From: Lycocorax pyrrhopterus obiensis
Taxonomy: Eukaryota; Chordata; Aves; Passeriformes; Paradisaeidae
Length of the DNA stretch: 64,000 bases
NCBI GenBank assembly: GCA_014706295.1
Contig: JACSVZ010000002.1
Span: forward strand, 108,434,547 to 108,498,546
Direction: 5' to 3'
Part shown: positions 1 through 13,440 of the stretch, one piece after another
How positions within the stretch are numbered: the first letter of the stretch is position 1
Layout of the letters: each line of letters begins with the position of its first letter
Position numbers and translations under genes: made by a program
Notes under the pieces: generated by a model
Databases searched by the model: none
Seen by the model: the letters and a program-made list of their open reading frames with translations, nothing else
What the model was told of the DNA's origin: nothing

Positions 1-3000
1 CTACCACAATCAGAAAAAAAGGAAAAAGTCTAGAAAAGGCCAATCCTTTGATTTGTTTTGGTTTTTTCTCCTCTCACAGATGTATTGCCTTAACCAGTAT
101 TAGAGAGATTATCTGAAGCTGTTCTTGGCAAATGAAAATTACCACAAAAATATGATGATGAAAGCTCAGCAAAATCCTCCAGATATATTCTCAGCCCCTT
201 GTTTGAGATAATGCATTTCCATTGTTGGCCATTTCTCACTTTCTCTTTACTTCCATTGAGTTTTTGTTTGCAAAGGGAAGTCTCTTGTTTCCTGCTTGAT
301 CACTGTGAACTGCAGCTGGCTCTATCTCCACTGGCATCAGCTCACAATGAAGTGGCAGCCCAGCTTTACATGTTTGACTTGAGGGAAACATGGGATATGT
401 GAAAAAAAAAGGCACCTGGAGAATTTAAGTCATCTCAGCAAACAGCTGAAGCCCCCAGTTCACACAGCACTTAAATCCACTGCATTTTCACTCACTGCTG
501 TGTACCAACATTAAATAGTGACCTTGTAGATGCATTTCTTTCTTTCCATGTAATAAGAGAGAGTATCTAAACTCAGCTTGCCATCTTCCCTACAGATACC
601 TATAAGCTGTTTATGCTCATTGTAGCCCATCACTTGTTTCTACACAAAATCTTCTCTCCTCAGTTTCTGTAATCCAGGACACCTCCAATGAAACCAAAGA
701 GGCTACACGTTCATTCACCAGGTGTTCACTCAAGGAGAATTTTAAGCCTCGTGCATAAGACTAATAATATTCATTACGTTTTAATTTTACCAATATTTGT
801 TCCATGCATGAAGCAAATGCAGCAGCAATGCTTCACACCAAAAGCCTCAGCTCCAGCTCTTTCCTGGTGGCCAGTGCTGCGGCGTGTGACTGCCCTCAAG
901 AGACAGTAACAAAGACAGTGACAGGACATTCATCTGCTTTTTCCCGGAGGCAAGCTATTCACAAGGAAAGGCTGAGCTCACTTCAGATGTTAGTACTCTG
1001 TTTCCAGTGCTCTCTCTCTCCTATCAAAACCAGAATTTCCTATTTGTTAAAGGAAAAACATTCTACCCCAGAATATGCAGTTCTTCAGCTTGTCATGGGT
1101 ACTGGAAAGCTTCTTATGCTCCTGGTTTTCCAAAGCAGTCTGCTCACTTGTCAGAGATAGACTTTCTTGGGTTTTACCCTTGTTTTCTTTGGAACTAATT
1201 TTGGAGAATGAAATCCCATGCTGAAAAAAGAAGAGTTTTATTCCCAGTGCTGGATGGTCTCACAGAGGAGCACTTAAGGCACACATTCCATGCTTTAAAA
1301 GAGCCCTTCAGACATGACAAAACAGCACTGGTATTCCCCATATGTGCAGTGTCCCATATCCAAAAAGCATCCAACCCTACTCTTAATTTGTCTGTGATAA
1401 GAGTGGCCCCCTCTTTTCTGAATACCTAAAAAGCTCTCACTCAGACATGCCAAGGTGATGGTTTTTTGTGCCTCTGACAGTGTGTTGTACCACAGTTTTC
1501 ACTTGCCACTCTAAATGAAAATCACTTCGAGGTTGTTGTAGCTTATTTAATTCTTTCTGTTACAAAAACTCTGGTCCCTGGAGGCTACTCTACTCAGCTT
1601 CTCTCTGTCATATTTCTAGCACTAGGGCTTGTGTAAAAACAGCGTAAGAATTACCGTGTCAGGCTTCTGTGTGATATCAAAATAAGAAAATAAAAACAGA
1701 TACAGGAGTTTTAAAGGTCAAGTAAATAAAACCACATCCTTGTTGATAAAAATAAACTCAGACAACCTCCATTAAACAACATTTTGAGAATCACGTGAGC
1801 AGACATTTCCAATTGTTCTTATTTGCAGTGTTTGGAAATTCTCATTTTTCTGAGCACTGGAAATATTTCTTTCCATTCTTTTACAGTAAAGTTTTATCTA
1901 AAATTTCACTTTCTCAGGACCAGTGAAGCCATTTTAATCTTTAACTCCCAAGCTGCTAAATCTCCAGAAACCTGCCACCTAAGCAGTTTCCATGAACCTC
2001 CATTTTTGCAGGCTTTTGCAATAGTTTTGGAGCTGAGTACAGTGATTAATTTTGCACATTAGAAGTCAACATCTCTGAGTGGATAACATAAAAAAGATTT
2101 AAAAACAAACAAAGGAAAATTAATGTAAAAAATATTGTCACACAAGAATTCTATATCTGCTTTTTAAGAGGTATAAAAGGTGGAAGGGTTCTAAAAAATG
2201 TGCTGAATTAAATTTCTAACTGGTGCTTTCAGCCATTCCAAGAGGGTACCACGCTCACTCTGCCAGTAATGCTGATAGCAAGGGAAGTGAAGTACTGGCA
2301 GGGGATTTGAATACCTTGAGAACACCTCATTACAGCACCCCCCTTAACTTCTAATATCTCCTCAAAAAGGCATTATTCAGCTTTATTTCCCATATTTCTA
2401 CATCACACATCACATTACCTTCGTTTTCAATAGCAATTCTTTCAGGAATTCTGAAAATAAAAGCAGAATGCAAGAACAGGGACTAAGGTGGGCCCAAAGG
2501 TGCAGAGCTGAGCATGGCAGGGCAACATGAGAGATATTCCTCAGAACAGCCAAAATTCCCCTGCTTTGGCTGGTTATCACTGCTGGTCTTATTCACTGGA
2601 TTCGTACTGTAGTTTTGGCCAGGAGGAGAGGGGAAAGGAGACTTCCAGCGAATGAGAATCACCAATTTCCATCACATAGTTCTGGTTTCTTTAGTTAACT
2701 GAATATTCCAACTTAAGGCTCCCAACTTATCCAGTGTAATTGCTAGAGTATTTGTACTTCTGTTCTACTTGTTTCAATAACTGAAACAGTAATGGGACTC
2801 CATATTTTATATAAATCTCTAAAGGTTCTCAAGTACTCTATTTCCCATCTCATTCATAAGGTGGAAAAGGACAGTGAGATTTTGTACTTTCCATTTAGTT
2901 GTTTGCTACAATGCCTTTGGGAAGCAGCTATTTTCCTCATTTTGATTTTTTTAAAAGTCCTGTTTAAGAGCCCTTATTTGGTTTTGAGAAGCCTTGCCAA

Positions 3001-3116
3001 AACAAAACATGATAATGAGTGAGTTGAAATACAATTTTCTTTCACACTGTAGATTTAATGGAACCCTACCTCAAAGTAAAAGTATAATTTGTGGTCTGTA
3101 GGAAAAGCTGAGGGAA

Positions 3117-3146
3117 GGCGGTTTTCCCCCTGGCGGTTTTCCCCCT
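3117..3146. repeat. Perfect 15-bp tandem duplication
   Basis: The unit GGCGGTTTTCCCCCT occurs twice, back to back and without mismatch. No surrounding gene was recognised. Confidence 0.95.
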
Positions 3147-6100
3147 CAACAAGAATTTAGCAATAAAGTTCAGTGTCAGGATCAGGTGCTGCCATAGGAA
3201 CCTCCTTGAGGCCCGAAAGTTCAGTGAGAGGAAGTTCTGAGAAAAGGACTAAATGCCAGAGGTAACAATAAGAAAGACGTGGAAATAAGATGCTTTGTTA
3301 TCCCTGCAGGAACCTATTGCTTCAGTTCCCTTTTTTGTTGTAAGTAGGATAAATACACCAGGAATTTCTCATTCTCTCTCTGTGCTGCAGGCTCTTCTGA
3401 AGTTATTCTGGTACTATCACAGCACCCTCTAAGAATCACAGATGGCACTTTAAGAGACCTGTCAGTCTATTACTAGTGGAACACTCTCAACTAAGATTTC
3501 TGTACAAATACAGTTGGTATTGGATGTTAATTGCCAAATGAAAAAAGATACCTGGCCTGAAAATGTCCTCCAAGCCTCCAGTTAATAACACAACTGCTGC
3601 TTTCTTCATGAAAATGTCGTATCTCTTGTGCTTCACAGCTTACAATGCCCAGCTACACCTCACTCCAATATGCACATGACCACGTACATCCTCACGGAAG
3701 GTGAAAAAGCATTTCTTAGAAATTAAGGTCTGCAACAGATGAGGGAATCTCTTCTCTGATGTCATACTGCCAGTCTCTCCTGTGAGGAAGAAGTTGCATC
3801 CCTTTTACATCCTAGACTGCCAAAGCAGTGTGAACAAATACACCAGACCAGCTAGAAAACAAATAAGGAGGGGGTGATGACTGAAGGGGAAAAACACTAA
3901 CAAGCAGTAAATGTGATACTGGAATGATGGGCTCCAGAACAAGCCATGTTTGCCAGCCCTGAACCAAAAAGACCCTTTCTGTAAGCACGTGATTTGACAC
4001 TGACACCACAAAGATCAGCCACTCGTGCTGGCTGCTGCTTTTCAGACTGACACTGCTCCTCACTCCCCGCTCCCTGATACAAATGAACTTTTGACAGACA
4101 TATGGAAAGATATTAGTCCTTTCAGATTAGAATTAGCTCTGAATGGTTCCGAATTATTTCTCCAGAAATGCTGCTTTTTTCCATAATCATCCCAGTTGCC
4201 AGTGATAAACTGACAATGGATAATGAATGGGAAATATCTCCTCACTATTGTTTCAACTTCTTCCTTGAAAAATTGAAGTGGAGCAGGGAAGACTTGTAGC
4301 TGTTGTTTTTCTAAGTTGGAAGAGGTAAGATTTCCATATCTAGAAACACTTTGAAATATCTTACATTAGAAATTGTGAGAGAATTTTTCTAGCAGCTAGA
4401 AAAAACTTCATGTTTCTCAGACTGGGACCCTGAGTCTGGGTCAAAGGAAGAGTTTAAAGCCAATGTTTATGAACAACCTTCAGGAAATATTACTGTTCCA
4501 AACTGACCTACTGGTGAAGCTTGAAGGAAAGGGGAAAGTTTTCCTGGAAATATGACTCATCAAAAATACATTTCTTCAGCACATCAACAGAAAGTAGATA
4601 GATATCAAGACTTGCAGAGTTACATGGTGAGACTAGGCATGATTTTTTGACTCACGCCAAAGGGATTCTAAAATTATTTTAATACCACAGTTCTGTTCAA
4701 GATGTTTGCATAGTTGTTGGGTTTTGCCAACCAACAAAGGACAAAAGCTAAAATATTTTCCAGGAATTTTTTATGGCTCCATATTCTTGCGAGTGTTTGG
4801 AATGACTCCTTGGAGGAAAGAGACCGAACAGAAAAGGGGAGTAAACAACCATTAACCAGGAAAAGAGAATACCCAGCAATGTGCAGAGGAAGGTCTTCAA
4901 GTGAAATGGATCCCTCACTCCTGAAGGATATGAGACTGTAACTCTGAAATTGTTTTCATGAAAGAGAACTAAAATTGCCTTCTCCTGGGGGACTGGGCAT
5001 GATCTTCCAGCTCAACTGTACTGCCAACCAAGGACCTGTATCGCTCCTCTTTGGAAGCGAGAGAAAACACATTGTAACTTAAAATTGCCTGGTCTGTGGC
5101 TTCCCCCAGGCTAGGCAGATGATAAAAAGCAGATTTCTTCAGACCTGAGCTGTTCTCATGGAAGAGAACGAGAAGGAAAAACCCTTCAGTCCTCCCACTT
5201 GATCCAGGAGACAGGACACCATAGTGCCTATTCCCCTCCACAACACTGCTCTTTCCTAGAACCTTGGACCAAGAAATAAGAAAGTAAAAGACCTACAGGA
5301 TCAACATCAAGCATCTGTTTTCCCAGGGAATCCTCTTCCTCAGAAGCAATCTTCAAATCTCAGAAGCATCTTCCAGGCTGACTATGTAGGTAAAAAATCT
5401 TGGTCCCATTGCCGTGGGACACTGACACCATCAAGTCCAGAGCCTCTACCTCCCATTTGGCCAAGGGAAAAGAGCACAAAGTGATTTTTCTTCCTATGAC
5501 AGTCAGGATCACAACCTGTAGCTGCTTAGAGAATCCCAGTTGTATAAAGGTTCTATCTCTGAGAGAAGGCTGGATTTTTGAAGAAAAATAGTGTATTTCA
5601 GTCATGAAATATCTTGGCTATCAGTGAGAATTTGATATTGGGATTTGAAGGATGCCAGAAAGCATATGTGCCATGCATGAATCCTGATCACTACCAACAA
5701 CAACTGTTCCTGACAGTCCTAAAACTTATTTACAGCTTTCTCATATTTAAATCTGATAGGCAAAAGGCAAAAACCTCGGTCTTCAACATTACGTGACATA
5801 GAAAAGGCCAGCATCTTTCAGCTACGAGCAATCCTCTGAAACACAAACACTGCCAGACTTGTTTCAGTTGTTACCCATTTCCAAGAGATGTCACACCTAC
5901 AATATCATGACATGTGTTGATGATCCCCCCCATTCATTCCTACATTCCTCTGTAAACAGCAAAACTTTTCAGTTTGGGAAGATAGATATTAGAGTCTGAC
6001 CAAATGCTTCCCAATGTCATAATAGTCCCTGCATGTAACCCAGAAGATTTACAAGTTCAGTCGTGTAATACCCTCTTTTAAGCTTCAATTCATTCTGACA

Positions 6101-7119
6101 CAGAAACCCTTAGTATAACTGTTTGCATAATAGCTGGTCAGAACGTCATCTTTTAGGGGGAAAAAAAAATCTGTTTGAAAGAAGTGTTTCTTGTTTAGTT
6201 AAAAAGGAACCTCCTTTGGTCAGCTCTGACAGCAATTCTTACTCAAGCCAGAAGTACCTCTCAGCTGGAGAAGCAGCATCTCAAGCAAAAAGACAAAAGC
6301 TCTTGGCATGAAATTCTCTCACACCAGTGCCTGTTCCCTCAGTCCCTTATACCCCATCTTAGGATCTCACACATTCACAGCCCCTTGGCTTCTCTGCTGT
6401 GCTCCAGTGGTGTGCTGCACCTGAGACCTCGTGTCTCTGAACATATCCCCAGATCAATAACTTGGTAGTTGAGATACAAGAGAGAGGAAAAAAACCCAAA
6501 ACTTGCTTTCCACAGATCAGAAAGTGTTGAATATTGCAGATTCTCAGGTCTCACTTGCTGTTCTTCTGTGTCTGATTAGAGGCAGATCACGTTCCACCCA
6601 GCCCAATTGCCAGGGCAGCTGGGCTGTCTGTATTTACCAGCATCCCACAGGAGAGATGATCCAACACATCCCATGTTTCTTTCAAAGAACTGACATAAAG
6701 AGCCAAAGCTCATCAGCCCAAATTAGCTTCCAGCTCACTTGCAGCGAGTCATCAGCCTGCAAGTGACTCCTCCTTTGAGGCTCTGTCCTGCAGGAAAAGT
6801 CTGAATACACGAAAACTTGCCCTCCATGGAGGAGGGCCAGGTTAAGGAACATTTACACAAACTGAACACACACAAGCCTATGGCCTCTGATCTGACACAA
6901 CCCTGAGTGCCAAGTGAGCTGGCAGATGTTATCGAGAGGTCACACTCTGTTTTTGAAATGTCATGGTGATCAGGATAAGTTCCCAAGGACTGGGAGAAAC
7001 TCACACTGGTTTCCCACTTCCTTTCTTCAATTTTTTTTAAAGTGTTCTAAAGTGAAGCTAAAACAAAGCTATTCTTTCACAATAGAGAATACAGCTTTAC
7101 CATGTGTAAATATGGTAAT

Positions 7120-7230
7120 AGTAATATGTATATAGACATATATACAATTTATATGTATATATATATATACAATAATAATATGTATCTAGACATACACACA
7201 TGTAAATATCATGTACATATATCTCCCAAG
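7120..7230. repeat. AT-rich dinucleotide microsatellite
   Basis: Imperfect (TA)n with interspersed GTATAT and ACATAC motifs, partly self-complementary (GTATATAGACATATATAC near a later ATATGTATATATATATAC). It could form hairpins. No function is implied. Confidence 0.85.
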
Positions 7231-9889
7231 GAGGATATCTTCACCTGATAGCCATTTTTAAGCATCCAATCTGCTCTTCCCTCACTTCTGTGTAAGAAAG
7301 TTTTTCAAAAGAACCAGAAGGGCTTTGAGCCCTAAGAGCACTCCTTGAAGTGTTGGCACTGATCAGAAACAAAGGTAAAGAGCTTTCACTTTATGGAAAA
7401 CAGATAAATAGAAAAGCATAATACGAGACCAGCATGTGCTCAGGCAACTAAGATCTTTCTGCACACTCGGCTAAAACCTATGTGCAATGCAGTGAACACT
7501 TATTTCAGTTGGAAGGTCACCACCTGCCCATTCCTCATACAAAACCTTAAGGTTTGGTGTTGCCTGGTTTTGTAGAAACAGTCCTAATTTCTGATTGTTC
7601 AATGTGGATCTCACCTGCAGGGTGACAAAACATGGCCAGCTCTAGTTTGATCTTCCTGACAGATACTTTTGTGGAGCATTTTTAAGAGTGTCACATGAAG
7701 GAGACTCTATGGTCCGCTTATGGCAGTGTTGGTGTTCTACTAGGCTCAGAAATATGTTACTGTTATTAAGTTTTGTCCTAATGTCTTCCTGATCTATCCA
7801 GGATGGCTACACAAAATAACTTAACCCCTTCCTCTTTGCAACAGCCTTGAATACTAGATAAAATGCTGTTATAATCCCCTCCCTCTTCTTCCTCCTCTGA
7901 GCTAAACTCCTTTTTCAATATTTGTCATGCTTTCCTTCTAGGTAGCATTTTCTTTAGGTTACCAACCCATTGTTTTTCTGCACTCCAGACTTCTTCCTTC
8001 AGTCTACAGTTGTTGCCATGACCTCCGCAATCCATAGGCAGATATCTGTGGCTCCTTAACCAGGCGCAAATTTGGAAGAAGTTCGGCTCACTTTTTTACT
8101 CTGTTTATAAAATCTGGAATCCCTCTGCAGTCACTGGTGGCTTTGGAAATGGATAGTTTTATAGATTTTCCACTCTTGCATCAGAAGTTTTTTTTCCCAT
8201 GTGTTTAACAGAGGTCATTAAAAACACAGTGGGTTATAAATGTTAGTACCTCATGCCCTGATCACATTGCCATCCCTCCCAGCAGTTACTCTGCTGACTG
8301 ATAAACACTCCAGAGAGCTCAGGGAACAGACAGAACAGGTGCCTATGGCTCCATCAAACAAGTCCTTTTTCTCTGAACAGCAAGGGTTTGGGGTTTGGGC
8401 TTGGTTTGGTTTGGTTTAAATCCCTGTCTAAATGAACAATTAACTCACTTGCCCTGTTGGGCTGGTTTTTCCTTCTATAGCCACCAAGAGTTAATCTGTG
8501 GCAATAGTACCAGGGAGGTGAAACTCAACTTCACAGTTTTCTGTTCTTTAGACAAATTGGAAAAAAAAAGGAGGCATGCCAACATCCAAATTACCCCTTT
8601 CACTAGCAGTGCACACACTACAGCCTAGCTACCTCTGAACACTGCTGTTCTGCCTCAGGGGAAGTTCCTGAAGTGTTGGAGATGGGAAGAACCACAAGAA
8701 AACCGTGTCACCAGGGATCTGGTACAGTCTCTGTGCAATCATGAAAGGCATCACTTGAAAACACCTGCAGAAGGAACAAATTAACTATGAAGCAGGCCCA
8801 GCTCAGTGGTCCACAACCTCAAACCAACAGATCATAAATGATGGTTCTCTCTAGAAGCTTCATTTTTCTGGCATTTTTCCCACAGAAAGTAATGGTAGAC
8901 ATAAAACAGTGGAGTGCAGTTACGAGCAAATTCCTTCTTCTTGTAGGAATTCTTTTCTATGCCTTTGATATTCACTGTGCCTTTTCTCATCCTGCTACAC
9001 AGTTTTGGGGATGCAGAGACTACAGCCACAGATAATACCAATATATTGTGGAACTCCTCGCCTGCAGCTGAGTAACAACTGCTCTCACACAAAGTCCATC
9101 AGCCTTTCAAATGACTTTGCTCTATACCAAATGCTTAAGACATTCAGTTTTCTCCCTCAAGCTCTTTACTTAAGTATTCAAGGATTTCTCTTGTCTCATT
9201 TACTTTGTCCAGCTTCTTCAAAGGACAGGTACAGTCCTTTTACCTAACTGCATCGTTTTTGCATTTGTCATTGTCCTCAGCTGTTTCTTTTAGCTGTCCC
9301 TTACTCTACCTTCCTGCTCACCCGATATATTTTGCATTTTTTTCCAACTGGTACCCTTTTGTATTTTAAAGTCAGATTTGAAGATGACACGTATCTTCAG
9401 CCTTTTTCCTCAGATTCCTTTGTAAACATTTTTATTGGCTATAGTATCTTGACATTATAGAACTTACATCATGTCACAGGAAAAAATTATAAAGAACTCT
9501 CCTTCCATGACCTTCCACCAGGACAGCTGTAACAGAGCCCCCAGATCATCTTCATGGCATCAGGCTTAGTCATTCACTGCCTGAAGAATCCTTTCTGTAT
9601 GGAGTCTAACTCTCTGTGACTTAAAGGAACATTTCTTATGTCTCATATGATATTTCTGTAAGCCCTGAGGTCTTGCAGGGTGCTTGGGAAGCTGCTTCAA
9701 GGTTTTTCTCATAAGTGAGAGTTTCTGGAGTTCTGAGAGGCTTTTGAAACTTCAGTGATTCTAGGTGTGGTGCCATAAACATGCAGGTGCAGAAACATTA
9801 CAGGGCACTAAAGGAACCTGGCGCAGACCTACATTAAACCATGCAATACATTGGTAGCAAAATTAATGCCACCTGGATTGTATCTCCTC

Positions 9890-10020
9890 CCAGGTATTTC
9901 CACACGATGCTCTCAGGCACGTGGTGTGATTCTTGGGGCTGTCCTGTGCAGGGCCAGGAGTTGCACTTTGATGATCCTTGTGGGTCCTTTCTAATTCAAA
10001 ATATTCTGTGATTCTGTGAT
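9890..10020 (+). mobile_element. CR1-type LINE, 3' end fragment
   Basis: The segment runs CAGGTATTTCC through GGGCTGTCCTGTGCAGGGCC, then GATGATCCTTGTGGGTCCTT, and ends in two copies of ATTCTGTG. Short 8-bp terminal repeats after a GATGATC...GTGGGTCC core are the hallmark of chicken-repeat-1 3' ends. It is 5'-truncated and has no open frame. The left border is uncertain. Confidence 0.85.
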
Positions 10021-11454
10021 ATCTATTCCCTGAAGAATTACTTCCTTAGCTTTGGGAGAAGAGGGGGATGGTGAGGAAAAGAGGGGAATACCTTAAATTT
10101 GAGTTTTGTCCCCTCAACAGACATCTCTAGCCACTTCAGCTAACTTTATATAGTGGTTTCCTTTCATACTTTGCCTTGCAGGCTGGTTTCTCTCCTATAA
10201 TTAATAATTTGCAATTCCCTAACCTAATGGAAAAATACTCATAGAACATCCTTGCAGCATCCTGAACCTGTCTGAGGCCATGCACAGCCTACATGTGGCA
10301 GTGAAAGGCTTTGAAACCCTCTGGTGGTGGTTACACACTTTGAGGTGACTCCCTGTCTGTAATTTGGTTTGGAGCTCTGAGAAAACCTGCCCAAATGTGC
10401 GAGTGGTTGGACACAACTGCTGACATCTCCTGCTCTCACACAACAGATCTTGCCTCCCTGTGTAGGAAAGGTTAGTACACATTGCTCTAAAAAGTGACGT
10501 TATCCTTTCACCGTAAGACTGACTATTAGTGAAAAACTGAAGATGAACTGCAGAAAAATGTCAAATCCAATTTTCTGGTACCACGTGGGAATAAAACCAC
10601 ACTTCCTGGTGTTTAAATTTCTCCTCATATGAACTTGTCTGAACTGAATTTATATTTACCATTCACAAAAAGCAAGTTGGAAACTCACAGCTGAGATGTG
10701 TTTAATAGCTAAGAACTATTTTTCTGTTCCAGGTTAAAGCACAACCAGTTTTTGAGATGCTAAAAAAATTAGGAACAAATCCGTCTCCTGTACCTTCACT
10801 AATCACATCTCAGCTTCTCTAACAAATATTCGAAGACTCAGAGAAATCATTTTCTAAGCTGTCGCAGGCAACGATACATTAAAAATATCTCTATGCAAAA
10901 CCACTGCAAGAATAACAAATTATATTGACCCTTCTACTAATCTCAGGAGCACTAAACTCATGCAGTGTGGCCACCTCGAGAATAATTCAATTTTTTTTTT
11001 AATCATGGGTTTGATCAAAATGAGAGTAAATTCTAAATTTCCATTATTTGCCTAATGTTTTGGAAGCATTCACGCTTTTAGCTCAATGGATAGTAGCCTA
11101 CTGTGAATCTACAGTTTTCCTGTAATTCCCTGAATCCCAGAACTGACATTCCAGCCATGACAATGAGGCAACATGGAACAAACAAGTCACGAATGGAGAA
11201 GATCAGTAGGATGAACACCTGTTCAAAAGCTCCATAACTTCCATAACTACCTCACAGGTATGACGCCTCTCATGATGCATCAGCAAATGTCCCAGGACAC
11301 CTCTGCAGCAGGAGCACCTGTCAGAGCTGCCCCAGGCAGCTGACAGAGGACAAGGAGGGGTGAGTATGAGCACTCCAGGCCAGCTCGGGGCTCCTCTCCT
11401 TTCCGCCCCTTACTTGCACACACCCAAGAAGTGCTCGACAGCCAGAGCCCTTCT

Positions 11455-11800
11455 GGCTCTGGCGCCGTCCGTATTTGAACATCCCATCCCTCCAAAGTGC
11501 CGGCGAAAGGATGCGCTGCTTCGGCCGTGCGGCTGCCATCCATCCGCAGGTTTGCGAGGCGTTCACGGACGGGATGAGGAAGGGATGGAGCCTTACGGGA
11601 AGCCGGTCCCTGCGCCCTGCAGCCCCTCGCAAGCACCCGAACCCTGCGAGCGCTGCCCCCGACGCGAGGTTCCCCCCGGCCGCGCTCTGCGGGCTGGGGA
11701 GCCGGGCAGCCCCAGCACGGCCCCGGAGCATCCCGGCGCCTCCGCCCGGGAGCCGGCAGCCGCTCCGACCGCGAACCCCGCCCCGGATCCTCTAGATGTG
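11455..11800. promoter_or_regulatory. Isolated CpG island, candidate promoter
   Basis: By hand count there are about 42 CpG in roughly 330 bases, in a window that is otherwise AT-rich and CpG-poor. Unmethylated CpG islands of this kind usually mark vertebrate promoters. No recognisable coding exon overlaps it. Long open frames exist on both strands (156 codons at 11,360-11,830 plus; 236 codons at 11,280-11,990 minus), but GC-rich DNA lacks stops by chance. It could be a promoter for a non-coding RNA, a 5' non-coding exon of the gene to the left, or an enhancer. Confidence 0.7.
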
Positions 11801-12255
11801 ACCCACGATGTGACACACATAGAGCTGTAGCTGTTCCTGTCTCGCTGGGAGAAATCTTCACCCTGGATTCCACCGCACTGAGATTAAAAAAACCCAAACC
11901 CAAAACCCAGCCCAAACCCTTTATCACCACCATAAAATCTGGTGTGTTCTCACCGGTTAAAAGCCCATCCCTCAAAATCTCCTTCTGCATACAGAGTGGT
12001 GAAGGGGCAGCCTGTCTGATTAACCAAGGCGGCTCTACATCAAACTTGATTCAGACTTAGCCTCTCCCTGTTGCCACGCTGGGCTCTGGGGCTCATGTCA
12101 CGTCAAGGCCAGTGCAGAGGAACCAGGGCTGCTCCACGGTCTCTGCAGGGACCCAGGATTCCCCAAGCACCAGGGGCTACTGGAGCCAACCTCTTCTGTC
12201 CTTCCCTGGGACCACTGGAGGCCACCGGGTCATATGCAAGAAAGAAATAAGAGTA

Positions 12256-12280
12256 GCACACACACACATCCACACCCACA
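12256..12280. repeat. CA microsatellite, imperfect
   Basis: CACACACACA interrupted by TC and CC, about 25 bases. Confidence 0.85.
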
Positions 12281-12600
12281 TCTGGCAACAAACACAGATG
12301 GGTTTGTCACACATTCGGCAGACGCTGAACCCAAAATGTCTCTGAAAATAGAAACTGCCCCCAAAAGAGCAGTACATGGTGCAGAGGCAGAGGGTGGAGG
12401 GTGGCATGTCAGCAACACCACCAACCACAAAGAATCATTATTTCTGAGTGTCCTCTAAGCCATGACTCACCAGCACTGAGTTGAAATTCTTGCTTCTAAA
12501 TAGTCATATTTTATCATTTTCCAAAAAAAATTAAAAAGAAAGAACTCCAATTAAAAAAGAAAGCACCTCTACTTAAAACCATTCTTATACTGATTTTTAT

Positions 12601-12615
12601 AACAACAACAACAAC
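12601..12615. repeat. AAC trinucleotide repeat
   Basis: Five AAC units followed by an A run. Confidence 0.9.
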
Positions 12616-13425
12616 AAAAAGTAATTATTTTCCTTAAAGTTCACATTTTATTCCCATCAAAATATGCTAAGGAAACAGAGGATAATGCAAACCAAAGCCT
12701 TCTTGCCATTTTTTATTTTCCCTCCATTGAGATATGCCTTTGATTTATTCCAGTTCGGCAAAGCAAGAAGTCACATAGACTGTTGATGTTACAAGCAAAA
12801 TTATGGCATATTATACAATTCCCAATATAAGCACACCTCCCAGAAAATTTAAATCTTTTTTTCAAAGCTAATGCCTACGTGGAAACTGTTCTGAATTTGA
12901 CAACAAGCCTCCAAGATACGACCAGTCTCTGAATTCATGGAATATGAGCTGAAGTAACAATATGTACTGAAATATTCTCTTCCCTCCCAAAATGTAACAC
13001 TTTCAAAGAAACCGGGTTTCTTGGGAAGCAGCATAACCTTATTGTCATTTTTGACCTGAAAAATTAGTAGTCAGGGAATTTGGATTGATTTGCACTGACG
13101 ATTAAAGTGAAGCAATACTTTGATTGAATGCAAAGAGAGAATGCCAGGATTCCTGGAAGTCACTACCTCCCCTGGTTCTTAAACTGCCCCTTCCCGTTTT
13201 GAAGTTCTGCCCCAAAATTTCCTGCCTCAGATTTCTGTCTAGGACACAATACAAATACTTCTTCTGTAATTTTTAGGTTTGTTTTGCCAGTTTCATTTTG
13301 CTTTTGCAGAAGACAGTTGTCATGAGCAGCAATTTTAGAGAGGTCTATGATTATCCATCAAAGCCTTCTGACCTCCAGCCTAATATGCTTTAAAGCAGCA
13401 TAAAGGATAATAGAGATTTAATCTC

Positions 13426-13440
13426 AAAAAAAAAAAAAAA
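13426..13440. repeat. A15 homopolymer
   Basis: Fifteen A residues, with no retrocopied gene recognised upstream of it. Confidence 0.9.

Larger units (their letters stand above)
1..11454. other. Intergenic, left flank
   Basis: I could not recognise any coding exon on either strand. The short open frames here lack family signatures and splice context. Contents I can name: a 15-bp perfect tandem duplication at 3,117, an AT-rich microsatellite at about 7.1-7.2 kb and a CR1 tail at about 9.9-10.0 kb. The rest is unassigned AT-rich sequence. Confidence 0.6.

Noticed and set aside
1..11454. Possible B4GALT6 exons in the left flank
   Set aside because: I looked for its signal-anchor first exon around the CpG island and for its catalytic-domain peptides among open frames and found none. 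Short exons could still be missed by eye.
11785..11796. GGATCCTCTAGA, identical to adjoining BamHI-XbaI sites of common cloning vectors
   Set aside because: Only 12 bases match, and neighbouring bases do not continue any vector polylinker. Chance occurrence in 64 kb is plausible, and it lies inside the CpG island without a sequence break.
11360..11830. 156-codon plus-strand frame across the CpG island
   Set aside because: It overlaps a longer opposite-strand frame, has no recognised domain, and is explained by the low stop frequency in GC-rich DNA.
11884..11925. Repeated AACCC-type motifs resembling interstitial telomere sequence
   Set aside because: The units are AAACCC and AACCC with irregular spacing, not the TTAGGG/CCCTAA vertebrate repeat.
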